DNA of 64,000 nt, taken from contig CM075669.1 of NCBI GenBank assembly GCA_037962975.1, positions 89,820,001-89,884,000 of the forward strand, given 5' to 3'. The stretch comes from Clitoria ternatea (lineage: Eukaryota > Streptophyta > Magnoliopsida > Fabales > Fabaceae). The notes beneath the pieces are model-generated. The model saw only the letters and a program-made list of their open reading frames with translations. It had not been told where the DNA came from and did no database searches. This document shows, one piece after another, positions 24,320-35,853 of this stretch; the first letter of the stretch is position 1; every line of letters starts with the position of its first letter. The position numbers were made by a program, and so were the translations under genes.

Positions 24320-25827
24320 TGTTAGTCCTCAAATCTACAGTAAAATCTTTAATAAAAATTGTTGTAAAAAGAATAAAATTTGGTGAATTTGTTAGAAATT
24401 TAGGTTTTAAATTCAGTAAATAGATGTTGTTGGAAATAATCTGCCCTTGATCAATTTTCTTTAGTTTTGCAGTGAAAAAGTAAAGAATTTAAAGAGAAAA
24501 TTAATGAACTGGAGAGCTGACGCGTAGCATCAATAAGACGCGTAGCGTGGGAACCTCTGATGCTGACGCTACACGTCACACCCACGTGTAGCGTCAGGAG
24601 CTACGTGGACACCACTGACAGGTGCTCAAGCACTCAGCCAATGACCCCTCAACTACCCACAAGTGTCCAAGCCAAATTAGGGGACAAGGCAGACCTATCT
24701 GGGCATGATTAATTAAAATAATTATACAATCATGGCCACTTCAAGCTGATTAATGGAAGCTGAGTTAGAGACCTGACGTGTAGCGTCAGGACCCTTCCTC
24801 AGCCTAATAAATAGGGCTATTCTCCATACTTCTAAGCATCTAATTCTGAAGTTCATCCTTTCTTTTCTCTTTTTTCACTCGAGTTTGAGTGTTCTTCTTT
24901 GAGTTTGTAAGGTTGGAGTGATTTCTAGATACTTGAGAGTGTTGTAGTGTGAGCTTTTGTATTGTGAAGTGTTTTCAAGTCATCGTAATGTCAAACTCTG
25001 TAAGTACTGTTCTTACTTTTATTATGTGTAACTAAATTGTTTATGTTGGAATTTGGTGAATCAATCTATTATATGATGTTGTGATTATGGCCTATACATA
25101 TTTATGATTCAAGAACATGTTAGTATTTTAACTATTTATTAATATGAACATCAAACGAGAGAATGATTGTCATGTGTATTAAAACTTATTTTATTAGTAT
25201 GAATATCAAATGGGAGAATGATTATTCATGCCGAATTAAAATCTGTTTTAACAAAAGTAAAAGTTGAAATACCCTTAATATGCCAATTACTAGGGATAGA
25301 ATTGGTAATTATTGTTGCCATAAGGCCAAGACTTAATGCAAGTTTTTATTGAGAAAGCTCATGAGGAATCGGACTTTACGATAAATACTTAGAATTTATA
25401 TCACGAGGAATCAGTTATAATGACTTTAAGCTGCAATAACATGAACTTGATGATTAAGTATGTATGTTTGTAATTATTGCATTATATTTTAGTGCAAGAA
25501 TCCTAATTCCAACATAGTTTGTTAATCTGTGTTTTTACCTCAAGTATCTGAATTATTCTGAATTACATCTCAACTTTGTAGTTAGATTTTATCTTTTCCA
25601 TCTTTTTACTTTATGAACAAATCAACTATCAAATTCTATGAATATTATATAAATTGTTTATAAATTATTCTTTTGTTAATAATCATTGATAAAATTACCA
25701 TAGTAAACAAGAAATTACTGTAAGTTATTGGATTTTCAATCCCAGTGGAACGATATCTAAATTTGAAAACTACAAATAATTGGTGCACTTGCCAATTAAT
25801 AACCCAACAGTGACATGGGGGTTAACA
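24320..25827 (+). repeat. Athila 5' LTR (1508 bp)
   Basis: Starts TGTTAGTCCTC and ends GGGTTAACA just before the primer-binding site; direct repeat of 32575-34214. It contains five GACGCGTAGCGTCAGG-like motifs (about 24521-24790) just upstream of a degenerate TATA region, TAATAAATA, at 24805-24813. Confidence 0.92.
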
Positions 25828-25834
25828 AGTTTTC

Positions 25835-25854
25835 TGGCGTCGTCGCCGGGGATT
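25835..25854 (+). other. Athila primer-binding site
   Basis: TGGCGTCGTCGCCGGGGATT lies a few bases after the LTR end. It is close to the TGGCGCCGTTGCCGGGGATT site typical of Athila elements (established knowledge). Confidence 0.82.
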
Positions 25855-25992
25855 GAAATAATTCAATAAAACAGTAAATTTTTAATTACCATGGTAAAAA
25901 TATTTTTTTACCTTAGTGAAAATTTTTCAATTTATTCATTCATTTATTCATTTTAACGTTGTTTTACTAACCTTTCTTTATTTAGTGTGTTT

Positions 25993-27566
25993 ATGCAAAC
26001 TCGATCTTCTGTAGGAAAGGTGTTCTTTGAACCTTAGATCGAGAAGTTTGTAAAGAAACTTAAAGCTTTAAAATCTAAAAAAACAAAAACCTCTTCTTCT
26101 TCAACTTCATCTTCTTTTGAAAAATCTAAAAATTTTGAAAATTTTAATATGGCTGCTGAAAGAAGAACATTGGGACAGTTTGCTGTTATTAACGGACCAC
26201 CTCGTGTTTCGGGGATGTATCAAGGACCTATTGCTGCTATAGAAATTAAACCAGTTACTTTAAACATTATTTAAAATAATCAATTTGCTAGTTTAAATAA
26301 TGAAGAGCCTTATGAACACTTAACTGTTTTTTATGAGTTATGCAGCACAATTGGTTTTGAACCCAATCAAGAAGAATCTGTTTACATGAGATTGTTTCCT
26401 TTTTCATTGATTGGTAAATCTAAAGAATGGTTTAAATCTTGTCCGCCTGGTAGTTTTGCAAACTGGTCCGATGTTGAGCGAAAATTTTTGGAAAGATTTT
26501 ATTCTCCTTCAAAATATTTTGAAGCCATGACAGCCATACATTCTTTTTCATAAAATAATGATGAGCCATTAGGAGAAACATGGGAATTCAAGGCACTCTT
26601 AAGGAAGTGCCCAAACCACAACTTAAATGATGCCAAAAAGGTAAGGATCGTTTACCATGGTTTGTTACCTCAGTTTAAGATGATGTTAGATGCTTGTGCA
26701 GGGGGTTCTTTAATGAATAAAACTGTGGAAGAAGCAATAGAAATATTAGAATCAATGTCCATCAGTGACCGACAAGTAAAACATAAAAGAGGTAATGTAC
26801 AAAGAAAGCCAGGTATGCTCAAATTGGGGGTAAATGATGCAGCATTAGCTCAGCAAAAATTGTTGACTAAACAAATTGAGGCTATGAGCAAACAATTAGA
26901 GAAACTTCAAATTGCTCAAATGTCATCACCATCTCCTGCTCAATTGAAACAATGTATGCATTGCATGGGAGAACAACCATGTGGTTACTGTGCCCCTGAT
27001 AGAAATGAGCAAGAGCAAGCCAATTTTCTGAATCATCAAAGAGTACCCTTAGGTAATTTTTCTTTCAATCTTGGTAATTCTTTTCCTAACAATTACCCAC
27101 AGGGTTGGCAGAATCAGAATATTGGCTGGAAACAAGATGTTGGACCTTCTAACCGACCTTCTAACAATCAATTCAAACAACAACCACAATCTAATCAAAA
27201 AGCAAGGCTAACTATGATAGAAGAGTCTATCCAACAATTGCTAGAATACATGCAAACAAATGAAGCTGCACGTAAAGCGTCGAATATGTAATTGGGACAG
27301 TTAGCAAAAGAAGTAGCTGACATGAAAAGCTCTTATTTTTCTGTAAACACTCAAAATCCAAGAGAACAATGTAATACTATTTTTATAAGAAGTGGTAAAG
27401 TTGTAGGAAATGATTGTAAAGAAAAAGAAGAAGAAAAGAAAGAAAAAGAAAAAAAAGAAGAAAAGAAAGAAAAAGAAAAAGAAGAAGAGGAGAAAAAAGA
27501 TGAAGAAAAAAATGATGAAAAAGAAAACAAAAAAATCAAAAAATTAAAAAACAAAAAAATTAGTAT
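25993..27566 (+). pseudogene. Athila gag
   Basis: Gag capsid-type protein. An ATG at 25993 opens MQTRSSVGKVFF but is soon stopped. The retrotransposon gag core follows with EPYEHLTVFYELCSTIG, RLFPFSLIGKSKEWF, WSDVERKFLERFYSPSK and ETWEFKALLRKCPNH. The ORF 26662-27291 continues with a linker rich in Gln and Asn (MLPQFKMMLDACAGGS at its start). A Cys-rich stretch CMHCMGEQPCGYC lies near 26955-26994. After a stop at 27289 comes a Lys/Glu-only low-complexity segment (27415-27560) just before protease. In-frame stops near 26035, 26272 and 26552 show decay. Confidence 0.8.
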
Positions 27567-28376
27567 TTGGGTCAGACACCTCCAGTTAAAGATTTACCTT
27601 ATCCACATACACCATCAAAGAAGGATAAGGAAAAGGAATACAAGAGATTCCTTGAAATCTTTAAGCAATTACACATAAACATTCCATTTTTTGAGGCATT
27701 GGAACAGATGCCAACATATGCAAAGTTTATGAAAGAATTGCTCACCAAAAAGAGGAGGTATGGTGAAGAAATTATTGAACTTGAAGCAGGTTGCAGTGCT
27801 ATTTTGCAATATAACATGCCAGAAAAATCGAAAGACCCTAGAAGTTTTACCATTCCTGTCTCTATTGGAGGGATGAATATTGGAAAAGCCTTGTTAGACT
27901 TAGGGGCTAGCATTAATCTAATACCTCTAAGTATGATGAAGCGAATTGGTGACCTTGATCCTCAAAAAACAAAGATGACTCTGCAATTGGCTGATAGATC
28001 AATCAAAAGACCCTATGGTATTGTGGAAGATGTACTTGTGAAAGTTGACAAGTTCTACTTCCCTATTGACTTTGTGGTTTTAGACATGGAAGAAGATGTT
28101 GAAGTTCCCCTAATTCTGGGAAGACCATTCATGAAGACTGCTGGAGTGCTCATTGACGTAGATAATGGAAAGTTGGCAGTAAGAGTTCACGATGAAGAAG
28201 TAAACTTTAATGTTTTTAAAGCCATGAAACATCCCAATCCAAAGCAAGATTGTTTTAAGGTGGATGTTCTCGATAAAGTCTGCTTCTCCATATCCACAGG
28301 TATGTCAAATTCTGACCCTTTAAATAAGTTATTAACTAACTCTGTGGAATTCTTGAGTGAAGAAGAAGAAAAATAG
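27567..28376 (+). pseudogene. Athila aspartic protease domain
   Basis: Open for 269 codons but part of a broken polyprotein; no true start is expected. The protease would cut gag-pol. The active-site loop is ALLDLGASINLIPLS near residues 109-122, with DLGAS where many retropepsins have DTG or DSG; Athila and related lineages commonly show DLGAS. A second hallmark, VPLILGRPFMKTAG, follows about 80 residues later. The ORF ends at a TAG near 28374, before the RT region. Confidence 0.8.
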
Positions 28377-28649
28377 GTAGACAAATATCTTGAAGATCTT
28401 GATCAAGGGAAAGAAATTTTCCCTAAATCAGGAGAAATTAAAGAAATTCAAGAAGTACCTATTGAAGAAATCAAGAGGCCTGAATTGAAAGTGCTACCTT
28501 CCAACTTAAAGTATACTTTTTGAAATAAGGTAATTTAAAACCAGTAATTATTAGTGATTTGTTAAGTGAAATAGAAGAATAAAAACTGGTTGAAGTCTTG
28601 AAAAGGAATCAAGAAGCAATTGGAGGACACTTAAAGATCTGAAAGGTAT
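28377..28649 (+). other. Athila protease-RT linker, decayed
   Basis: Polyprotein linker with stop codons. Readable fragments such as VLPSNLKYTF and SDLLSEIE are typical of the segment before RT in Athila elements. No separate gene. Confidence 0.6.
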
Positions 28650-30003
28650 AAGCCCATCATATTGCATGCATAAGATTTTACTGGAAGACAATTTTAAACC
28701 TATTGCTCAACCCCAAAGATGCCTCAATCCAACCATGAAAGAGGTAACTAAGAAGAAGGTTTTGAAATTGCTGAAAGCAGGTATTATCTATCCTATTTCT
28801 GATAGTGCATGGGTAAGTCCTGTATAAGTTGTTCCAAAAAAGGAGGTTTGACAGTAATTGTTAATGATAAAAATGAATTAATCCCAACAAGAACTGTCAC
28901 TAGTTGAAGAATATGCATTGATTATAGAAAATTAAATCAAGCAACAAGAAAAGATCATTTTCCACTTCCTTTTATGGATCAAATGCTTGAAAGATTATCT
29001 GGACAGGCTTATTATTGCTTTCTTAATGAATATTCTAGATATAATCAAATTGCTGTCGACCCTCTTGATCAGGAAAAAACTGTGTTTATATGTCCCTTTG
29101 GTATATTTGCATATAGGAAGATGCCATTTTGATTATGTAATGCACTTGCCACTTTTCAAAGATGCATGTTTGCTATTTTTGTAGATTTAATTGAAAAGAG
29201 CATTGAGATTTTCATGGATAATTTCTCGATCTTTGGGAATTCATTTAAGACATGTCTAACTAATTTAGACACTGTACTGAAGCGGTGTATTGAAACAAAT
29301 TTGGTACTCAATTGGGAGAAATGTCACTTTATGGTGAAAGAAGGAATTGTACTTGGTCACAAAATTTCCTCTAAAGGTATTGAAGTAGACCAAGCCAAAA
29401 TAGAGGTAATCTCTAAACTCCCACCCCCTGTGAATGTAAAAGGTATTAGAAGTTTTTTAGGACATGTTAGATTCTATAGAAGATTTATTCAAGATTTTTC
29501 AAAGATTGCTAAACCTTTAACAAATCTTCTAAATAAAGATATTGAATTCAAGTTTGATGAAGCATGTCTTAAAGCTTTTAATTCCTTGAAAGAAAAATTG
29601 GTTTCTGCCTCTATGATTATTGCTCCTAATTAGAATTTACCTTTTGAACTTATGTGCGATGCAAGTGATTACGTTGTAGGAGCAGTTTTAGGTCAAAGAT
29701 ATGAAAAAGCTTTTAAGGTTATACACTATGCTAGTAAAGTTTTAAATGAAAATCAAATAAATTATGCAGCTACTGAAAAGGAATTACTAGCTATAGTTTA
29801 TGCCTTAGAAAAAGTTAGATCATACTTGATTGGATAAAAAATAATCGTTTTCACTGATCATGCTGTAATCAAGTATCTCTTGACCAAAACTGATTCTAAA
29901 CCTCGGTTAATCCGATGGATTTTACTCCTTCAAGAATATGATCTTGAAATCAAAGATAAAAAGGGTAGTGAAAATATGGTCATTGACCATTTTTTAGATT
30001 AAT
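28650..30003 (+). pseudogene. Athila reverse transcriptase / RNase H
   Basis: Ty3/gypsy RT. Fragments in order: CIDYRKLNQATRKDHFPLPF, FICPFGIFAYRKMPF, the polymerase-site equivalent EIFMDNFSIFG (just after 29200), LNWEKCHFMVKEGIVLGH and RSFLGHVRFYRRFI. RNase H follows with LMCDASDYVVGAVLGQ, TEKELLAIVYALEK, FTDHAVIKYLL and IDHFLD. The usual second Asp of the polymerase motif is Asn here (FMDN), which should abolish activity. There are stops and shifts near 28700, 28916, 29130, 29631 and 29837. ORF 29166-29633 is the largest intact piece. Confidence 0.82.
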
Positions 30004-30139
30004 AAATGATGAGGTCACTGCCAAAGAAAAAGACATCTTGGAAGAATTTCCTGATGAAAAACTTTTTGAAATAACAAAATGACCATAGTTTGCTGATATG
30101 GCCAATTTTAAAGCAGCAGGAATTCTTCCAAATGATTTA

Positions 30140-31369
30140 ACTTGGTAGCAAAGAAAAAAAAAATTCAAAGATTCAAAATACTTTGTTTGGGATGACCCTC
30201 ATCTATTCAAAATTGGTGTGGATAATTTGTTATGACATTGTGTACCTGATTGGGAAAAGAAAGATGTATTGTGGCATTATAATGAATCCCCTTATGGAGG
30301 ACATTTTAATGGAGAAAGAACTGCTGCAAAAATTCTTCAATCAAGTTTGTATTGGCCCTCTATTTTTAAAGACTCTCACTCATTTGCTCAAGCTTGTGAT
30401 AACTGCTAAAGAACAGGTAATGTTAACAAAAGACAAGAAATGCCTCTCACAAACATTCAGGAGGTTGAGGTATTTGATTATTGGGGTATTAATTTCATGG
30501 GACCCTTTCCTTACTCTCAATTTAATCAATACATTCTTTTGGCAGTTGATTATGTTTCAAAATGGATAGAAGCAATTGCTTCACCTAATGCTGACACCAA
30601 AACTATAGTGAATTTCTTGAAGAAAAATATTTTCTGTAGATTTAGAACACCAAGAACTTTGATTAGTGATGGAGGATCATATTTTTGTAACAAAGTTCTT
30701 CAGAAAGTGTTACAACACTATAGAGTGAGACATAAAGTGGCCACAACATATCATCCACAAACCAATGGACAAGCTGAGATTTCAAATCAGGAATTGAAAA
30801 GGATTTTGGAAAAGACTGTGTCTTCCTCCAGAAAAGATTGGTCACAAAAGCTTGATGATGCACTCTGGGCATACAGAACTGCATTTAAGACTCCAATTGG
30901 CCTTTCTTCTTTCCAAATGGTCTATAGAAAAGCTTGTCATCTTCTAGTAGAAATGGAACATAAGGCATATTGGGCTTTAAAATTTCTCAATTTTGACCCA
31001 AATGCAGCAGCTGACAAAAGAAAGTTGCAGTTATTTGAGTTGGAAGAAATGAGAAACAATGCTTATGAAACATCTAGAGGTTACAAGAACAAGGTGAAAG
31101 CTTACCATGATAAGAAAATTAAAAATAGACACTTCATACTAGGTCAGCAAGTTTTATTGTTTAATTCAAGATTAAGACTGTTTCCTAGTAAATTAAAATC
31201 TAAATGGCCAGTCCCTTTTGTAATCAAGCAAGTTAAATTTCATGGAGCAGTTGAAATTGAAGATCCAACTTCCAAGAGAAGTTGGATGGTTAATGGGCAA
31301 AGATTGAAACCATATCTGGGTGGTGAAATCAACAGACTCACTACCATTTGTTATTTGACTGATTTGTGA
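30140..31369 (+). pseudogene. Athila integrase
   Basis: Integrase that would insert cDNA into chromatin. The zinc-binding part (HYNESPYGGHFNGERTA then ACDNC) lies before 30440. The core is in ORF 30440-31369: GINFMGPFPYSQFNQYIL, then LISDGGSYFCNKVL and HPQTNGQAEISNQELKRIL. The second Asp and the Glu of the triad are present, but the first position, usually GIDFMGP in Athila, is Asn. The tail (RHFILGQQVLLFNSRLRLFP, then GQRLKPYLGGE) is complete. The first catalytic residue loss and stops upstream make it inactive. Confidence 0.83.
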
Positions 31370-32574
31370 TGTGCAGGATGTCTAGCTAGCGACATTAAAT
31401 CAAGCGCTCAATGGGAGGCAACCCATTATTTTCTTTTTATTTTTAAATATTTACATTAATTTTAAAAAATAAATAAATAAATTTTATCTTTTTAATAAAT
31501 AAATCAAATTTTTGAAAATAATAAAATTTATACACTTAAAGTTTTTACACAATAATACCATTTTTAATAATCAAATTATCGATTCTTTTTTGTAATTAAG
31601 GAATTTTGATAAAATTCAATTACAATAATTTTGTTAACTATCAAGCTAATTTCAATAACCCGGTGAGCTGAGAGATCGTTTAAACACTTAAGGGTTTCGA
31701 CATAACTTCATTCAAATTAATTTTGCTTTAATCTGTGATTTGTGTTGTTGTACAGAGAATTCAAGAAAATGATCAAGACACATTTTTGGTAAAAAAAATC
31801 TTGGGCCAAAAAAAAAGCTTACCATGGTAAAATTATTTTATCTTTTGATTGAGCCTAAAAAATAAATTTTTTGGTACCTCTAGCATTTATCAAATTTAAC
31901 CATTCCCTATACTTGATTGATTAAAAGAGCAATTGAGCAAAATGAAAGATGTTCCGAGTATTCTTACAAGAATGGGGAGTGAAAATTAAACGACTTGATT
32001 CTTTTCAAGAAAAATCAAGAAAATAGTGCATGTAAATGAAAAAAATGAATATATGCAAATCAAAAATAAGGAAAAGAATCAAGTTGGGGGTATTTATTTT
32101 CATCAATAAGGGAATTGAGATTTGGGCCAAGAAAAAGCCTAAAAATTATAAAATGCTCTTTTATGATTTCAGGTTCTTGAATTCCAAGGAAAACCATAAT
32201 TTCTTGTAACCAAGCCTTATTACAACCCTTGAAAAGACTTTGTGATTTTTGAATTATCTCTGTATGATTAACCATTGACTAGATAAAAATCAAAATTAAA
32301 TTCGTTTGATTTTATGATTGATTGAGTGAAACAGGTTACCCTTTACATAGAGATAAACACTTGTGAGGTAAGCCTGAAATTATGAAACATTGTAAAGATT
32401 TTTGTCATTAAACCTCTATTACATAAGATATCTATTTTTGATTATTTCAAAATGGTAAATTGTGAAATTACTTTTTGTAATAAATTCTCGGATTAACTCA
32501 AAAATTTGATTTCAAATTTTATTTTTATTTTTTCTCTTGCTCGGGGACGAGCAATGTCTCAAGTTGGGGTTATT
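31370..32574 (+). other. Athila 3' untranslated interior with polypurine tract
   Basis: Contains no ORF over 75 codons, although many Athila elements carry an env-like ORF here. Just after integrase comes GCGCTCAATGGGAGGCAACC, a motif often seen in this part of Athila/Tat elements. The end reads AAGTTGGGGTTATT before the LTR at 32575 and is the likely plus-strand primer. The rest is AT-rich with no visible structure. Confidence 0.7.
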
Positions 32575-33078
32575 TGTTAGTCCTCAAAATTACAATAAAA
32601 TCTTTAATAAAAATTGTTGTAAAAAGAATAAAATTTGGTGAATTTGTTAGAAATTTAGGTTTTAAATTCAATAAATAGATGTTGTTGAAAATAATATGCC
32701 CTTAATCAATTTTCTTTAGTTTTGCTGTGAAAAAGTAAAGAATTTAAAGAGAAAACTGAAGAACAGGAGAGCTGACGCGTAACATCAACACCACGCGTAG
32801 CGTGGGAACCTCTGATGCTGACGCTACGCGTCACACCCACGCGTAGCGTCAGGAGCTATGTGGACACCACTGACAGGTGGTCAAGCACTCAGCCAATGAC
32901 CCCTCCACTACCCATAAGTGTCCAAGCCAAATTGGGGGACAAGGCACACCTGTCTGGGCATGATTAATTAAAATAATTATACAATCATGGCCACTTCAAG
33001 TTGATTAATGGAAGCTGAGTCAGGGACCTGACGCGTAGCATCAGGCTGGCGCGTAGCGTCAGGACCCTTCCTCAGCCT

Positions 33079-33086
33079 TATAAATA
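33079..33086 (+). promoter_or_regulatory. TATA box in Athila 3' LTR
   Basis: TATAAATA followed by GGGCTATTC, 17 bases after the last GCGTAGCGTCAGG motif. A typical U3/R promoter position. It could drive transcription into the flanking DNA. Confidence 0.6.
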
Positions 33087-33750
33087 GGGCTATTCTCCAT
33101 ACTTCTAAGCATCCAATTCTGAAGTTCATCCTTTCTTTTCTCTTTTTTCACTTGAGTTTGAGTGTTCTTCTTTAAGTTTGTAAGGTTGGAGTGTTTTCTA
33201 GATACTTGAGAGTGTTGTAGTTTGAGCTTTTGTATTGTGAAGTGTTTTTTTAAGTCATCGTAATGTCAAACTCTGTAAGTACTGTTCTTACTTTTATTAT
33301 GTGTAACTAAATTGTTTATGTTGGAATTTGGTGAATCAATCTATTATATAATGCTGTGATTATGGCCTATACATATTTATGATTCAAGAACATGTTAGTA
33401 TTTCAACTATTTATTAATATGAACATCAAACGGGAGAATGATTGTCATGTGTATTAAAACTTGTTTTATTAGTATGAATATCAAATGGGAGAATAATTAT
33501 TCATGCCAGATTAAAATCTATTTTAACAAAAGTAAAAGTTGAAATACCCTTAATATGCCAATTACTAGGGATAGAATTGGTAATTATTATTGCCATAAGG
33601 CCAAGACTTAATGCAAGTTTTTATTGAGAAAGCTCACGAGGAATCGGTTATAATGACTTTAAGCTGCAATAACATGAACTTGATGATTAAGTATGTATGT
33701 TTGTAATTATTGCATTATATTTTAGTGCGAGAATCCTAATTCCAACATAG

Positions 33751-34058
33751 TTTGTTAATCTATGTTTTTACCTCAAGTATCTGAATTATTCTAAATTACA
33801 TCTCAACTTTATAGTTAGATTTTATCTTTTCCATCTTTTTACTTTATGAACAAATCAACTATCAAATTCTGTGAATATTGTATAAATTGTTTATAAATTA
33901 TTCTTTTGTTAATCTGTGTTTTTACCTCAAGTATCTGAATTATTCTAAATTACATCTCAACTTTATAGTTAGATTTTATCTTTTCCATCTTTTTACTTTA
34001 TGAACAAATCAATTATCAAATTCTGTGAATATTGTATAAATTGTTTATAAATTATTCT
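33751..34058 (+). repeat. 154-bp tandem duplication in Athila 3' LTR
   Basis: Two adjacent copies (33751-33904 and 33905-34058), each starting TTTGTTAATCT and nearly identical. The 5' LTR has one copy (from about 25525), so the duplication arose after insertion or in the parent's 3' end. Confidence 0.88.
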
Positions 34059-34222
34059 TTTGTTAATAATCATTGATAAAATTACCATAGTAAATAAGAA
34101 ATTACTGTAAGTTATTGGATTTTCATTCCTAGTGGAACGATATCTAAATTTGAAAACTACAAACAATTGGTGCGCTTGCCAATTAATAACCCAAAAATAA
34201 CACGGGTGTTAACAAGTACCAT

Positions 34223-35440
34223 TGTTAGGGAATCCCTCTTGGATAGGCAGCAGAAATACAATGATCCCATTGGACTTACAAAACTTCATGTTTCAAAGCA
34301 TTAGACAAACATCAAATATTATATGTTTGAGGATTACCTCTTGTATTAAACAAATCGAAGTAGTCCTAGCCCTGTCCTTTAGGAGTCCACACAAGCACTC
34401 CTACCAGAAATGCTACACCTTCTATATGCTAGTTTGATGGCGTGTAGCTCTTGCAACTTTTGCATATTTTGTGTCTCTTTTTGGTGAGCCACCTATAAGC
34501 ATCTTATGTTTTATTTATAGGCATAGGTTTGACCTAATTTACTCTCTCTAAAGAGTGGGCTCCTTACTCATCCTAAATGAGTTAGGCCCTATAGCTTTCT
34601 TTTAGTCCAACTAAAATAAAAGCTATTTTTCTAATGAGCTTACTCTATATGTGTGACCCTATAGGTAAAATACATGTTCATATTAATAATAAACTATGTT
34701 ATTATTAATATAAAATAAAAGAGGCATCTAGCAATGCATTATTATATCCGAATATTATTTATTATCAACATAGCCTTTAAGTGATAATTATTTTATATGT
34801 TTGTTCCTTTTGTCACGATATCCTTATTGGGCCCAAGGTATGGTCACGTCATCCTTGGATGGCCCAATTTATTTTACTTGATACCAGAGTAGACTTTATC
34901 CGAATAAATATCCAATATTTATTCTTTCTAGCATGGCCATACATTTCCTTAGTCTTAGTCTATCAAGTGGCCTACAAATATCACTCTTGTCACAAAAGAG
35001 AGACAAATCTCATCTACATCACTCACATCCCTCTACATAATTTGTTCATTGCCTAATCATAACCTTTATAGTCCTATTGTTATAGAAGACATTTAATTGT
35101 ATTAAAACAACAAACTCCTTATATAGGAATTGTAGTGACTTTAGGTCGAAGGACTACATATACCATTATCACATTGAGAATCATTTATGACATTCATGTA
35201 ACAATCCATGCAACGTTCTCATGGTGGGTTTGTCCAGTACATCATTACTCTTAATGTGTACTCGTATGAAGGCTTGATATCATCTATATCCATGATCTAT
35301 GAGATCAGATCATCAGTATACTCACACACTAGTCTTAATGTATTTACATATCTCCATATAAATACTTGACTAAGGACATTTTAAGAATAACTCTCGTATG
35401 AATACAATGTGATTATGGAAGGATCCTTTAGATTTAAGGA
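34223..35440 (-). repeat. LTR of the older minus-strand element
   Basis: Begins TGTTAGGGAATCCC directly after the reconstructed primer-binding site (GCTCTGGTAC before and CAT after the Athila insertion). It is therefore the 5' LTR of an element on the minus strand. No ORF is supported. The right boundary is unresolved; 35440 is a working limit. Family unknown, perhaps copia-like. Confidence 0.5.
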
Positions 35441-35853
35441 CCCGCGTGTCATGTTGTACCCAGATGTTATGGAAATTAGTGAATTCCGGTCACTTTAGTG
35501 TTGAAACGTTGTGCCTAGTGTCAAACCAAGCAGGACAAATTCTGATGATTGTGATGATGAGAATTTGGGCCCATATGCATTGCATTCACAATGATAAAAG
35601 AAGAATAAATAATAAACCCCTACATCCATGCATTGCAATATGTTTAATTGATTCCTGGTATGATGTGTGATATATATATGATGATAACTGTGTGATTTCC
35701 CTTAGAAATGAGTTACCTTTAGACGAGAGGTGGGGTAACGCTAAGTGAGGTAAGCCGAGTCAAGGATGGCATGACGTGAGAATAGCGAATAGTGAATGGT
35801 GTGGGGCTGAGGTCGATCCTCCGATGTGATTCAAGTATGACCTATGTGGGAGA
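35441..35853. other. Unassigned repeat-like DNA flanking the solo LTR
   Basis: No convincing ORF. It includes GAGGTGGGGTAACGCTAAGTG near 35730. It ends in the duplicated site GGAGA and continues after the solo LTR at 39715, so both sides belonged to one older sequence. Confidence 0.45.

Larger units (their letters stand above)
24320..34214 (+). mobile_element. Athila-type Ty3/gypsy retrotransposon
   Basis: Plus-strand element with LTRs at 24320-25827 and 32575-34214, and gag, protease, RT/RNase H and integrase in gypsy order. The primer-binding site TGGCGTCGTCGCCGGGGATT fits the Athila pattern, which is not tRNA-Met. Flanking bases GGTAC (24315-24319) and AGTAC (34215-34219) agree at four of five positions, consistent with an aged target duplication. 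No env-like ORF is visible after integrase. Many stops show that it is defective. Confidence 0.87.
32575..34214 (+). repeat. Athila 3' LTR (1640 bp)
   Basis: Direct repeat of the 5' LTR. It differs by an extra GCGTAGCGTCAGG unit (six copies against five), a deletion of about 43 bp near 33640, and a 154-bp tandem duplication (33751-34058). It has a good TATA box (TATAAATA, 33079-33086) where the 5' LTR has TAATAAATA. Confidence 0.92.

Noticed and set aside
27351..27554. Minus-strand Phe/Ser-rich ORF resembling a membrane protein
   Set aside because: It is the complement of the Lys/Glu low-complexity gag segment on the plus strand.
31370..32574. An env-like ORF in the Athila element
   Set aside because: No ORF over 75 codons and no signal-peptide or membrane-segment pattern was found.
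35441..35853. 3' interior and polypurine tract of an element owning the 35854 LTR
   Set aside because: GGAGA is duplicated on both sides of the LTR, so this flank is the insertion site and not element interior.
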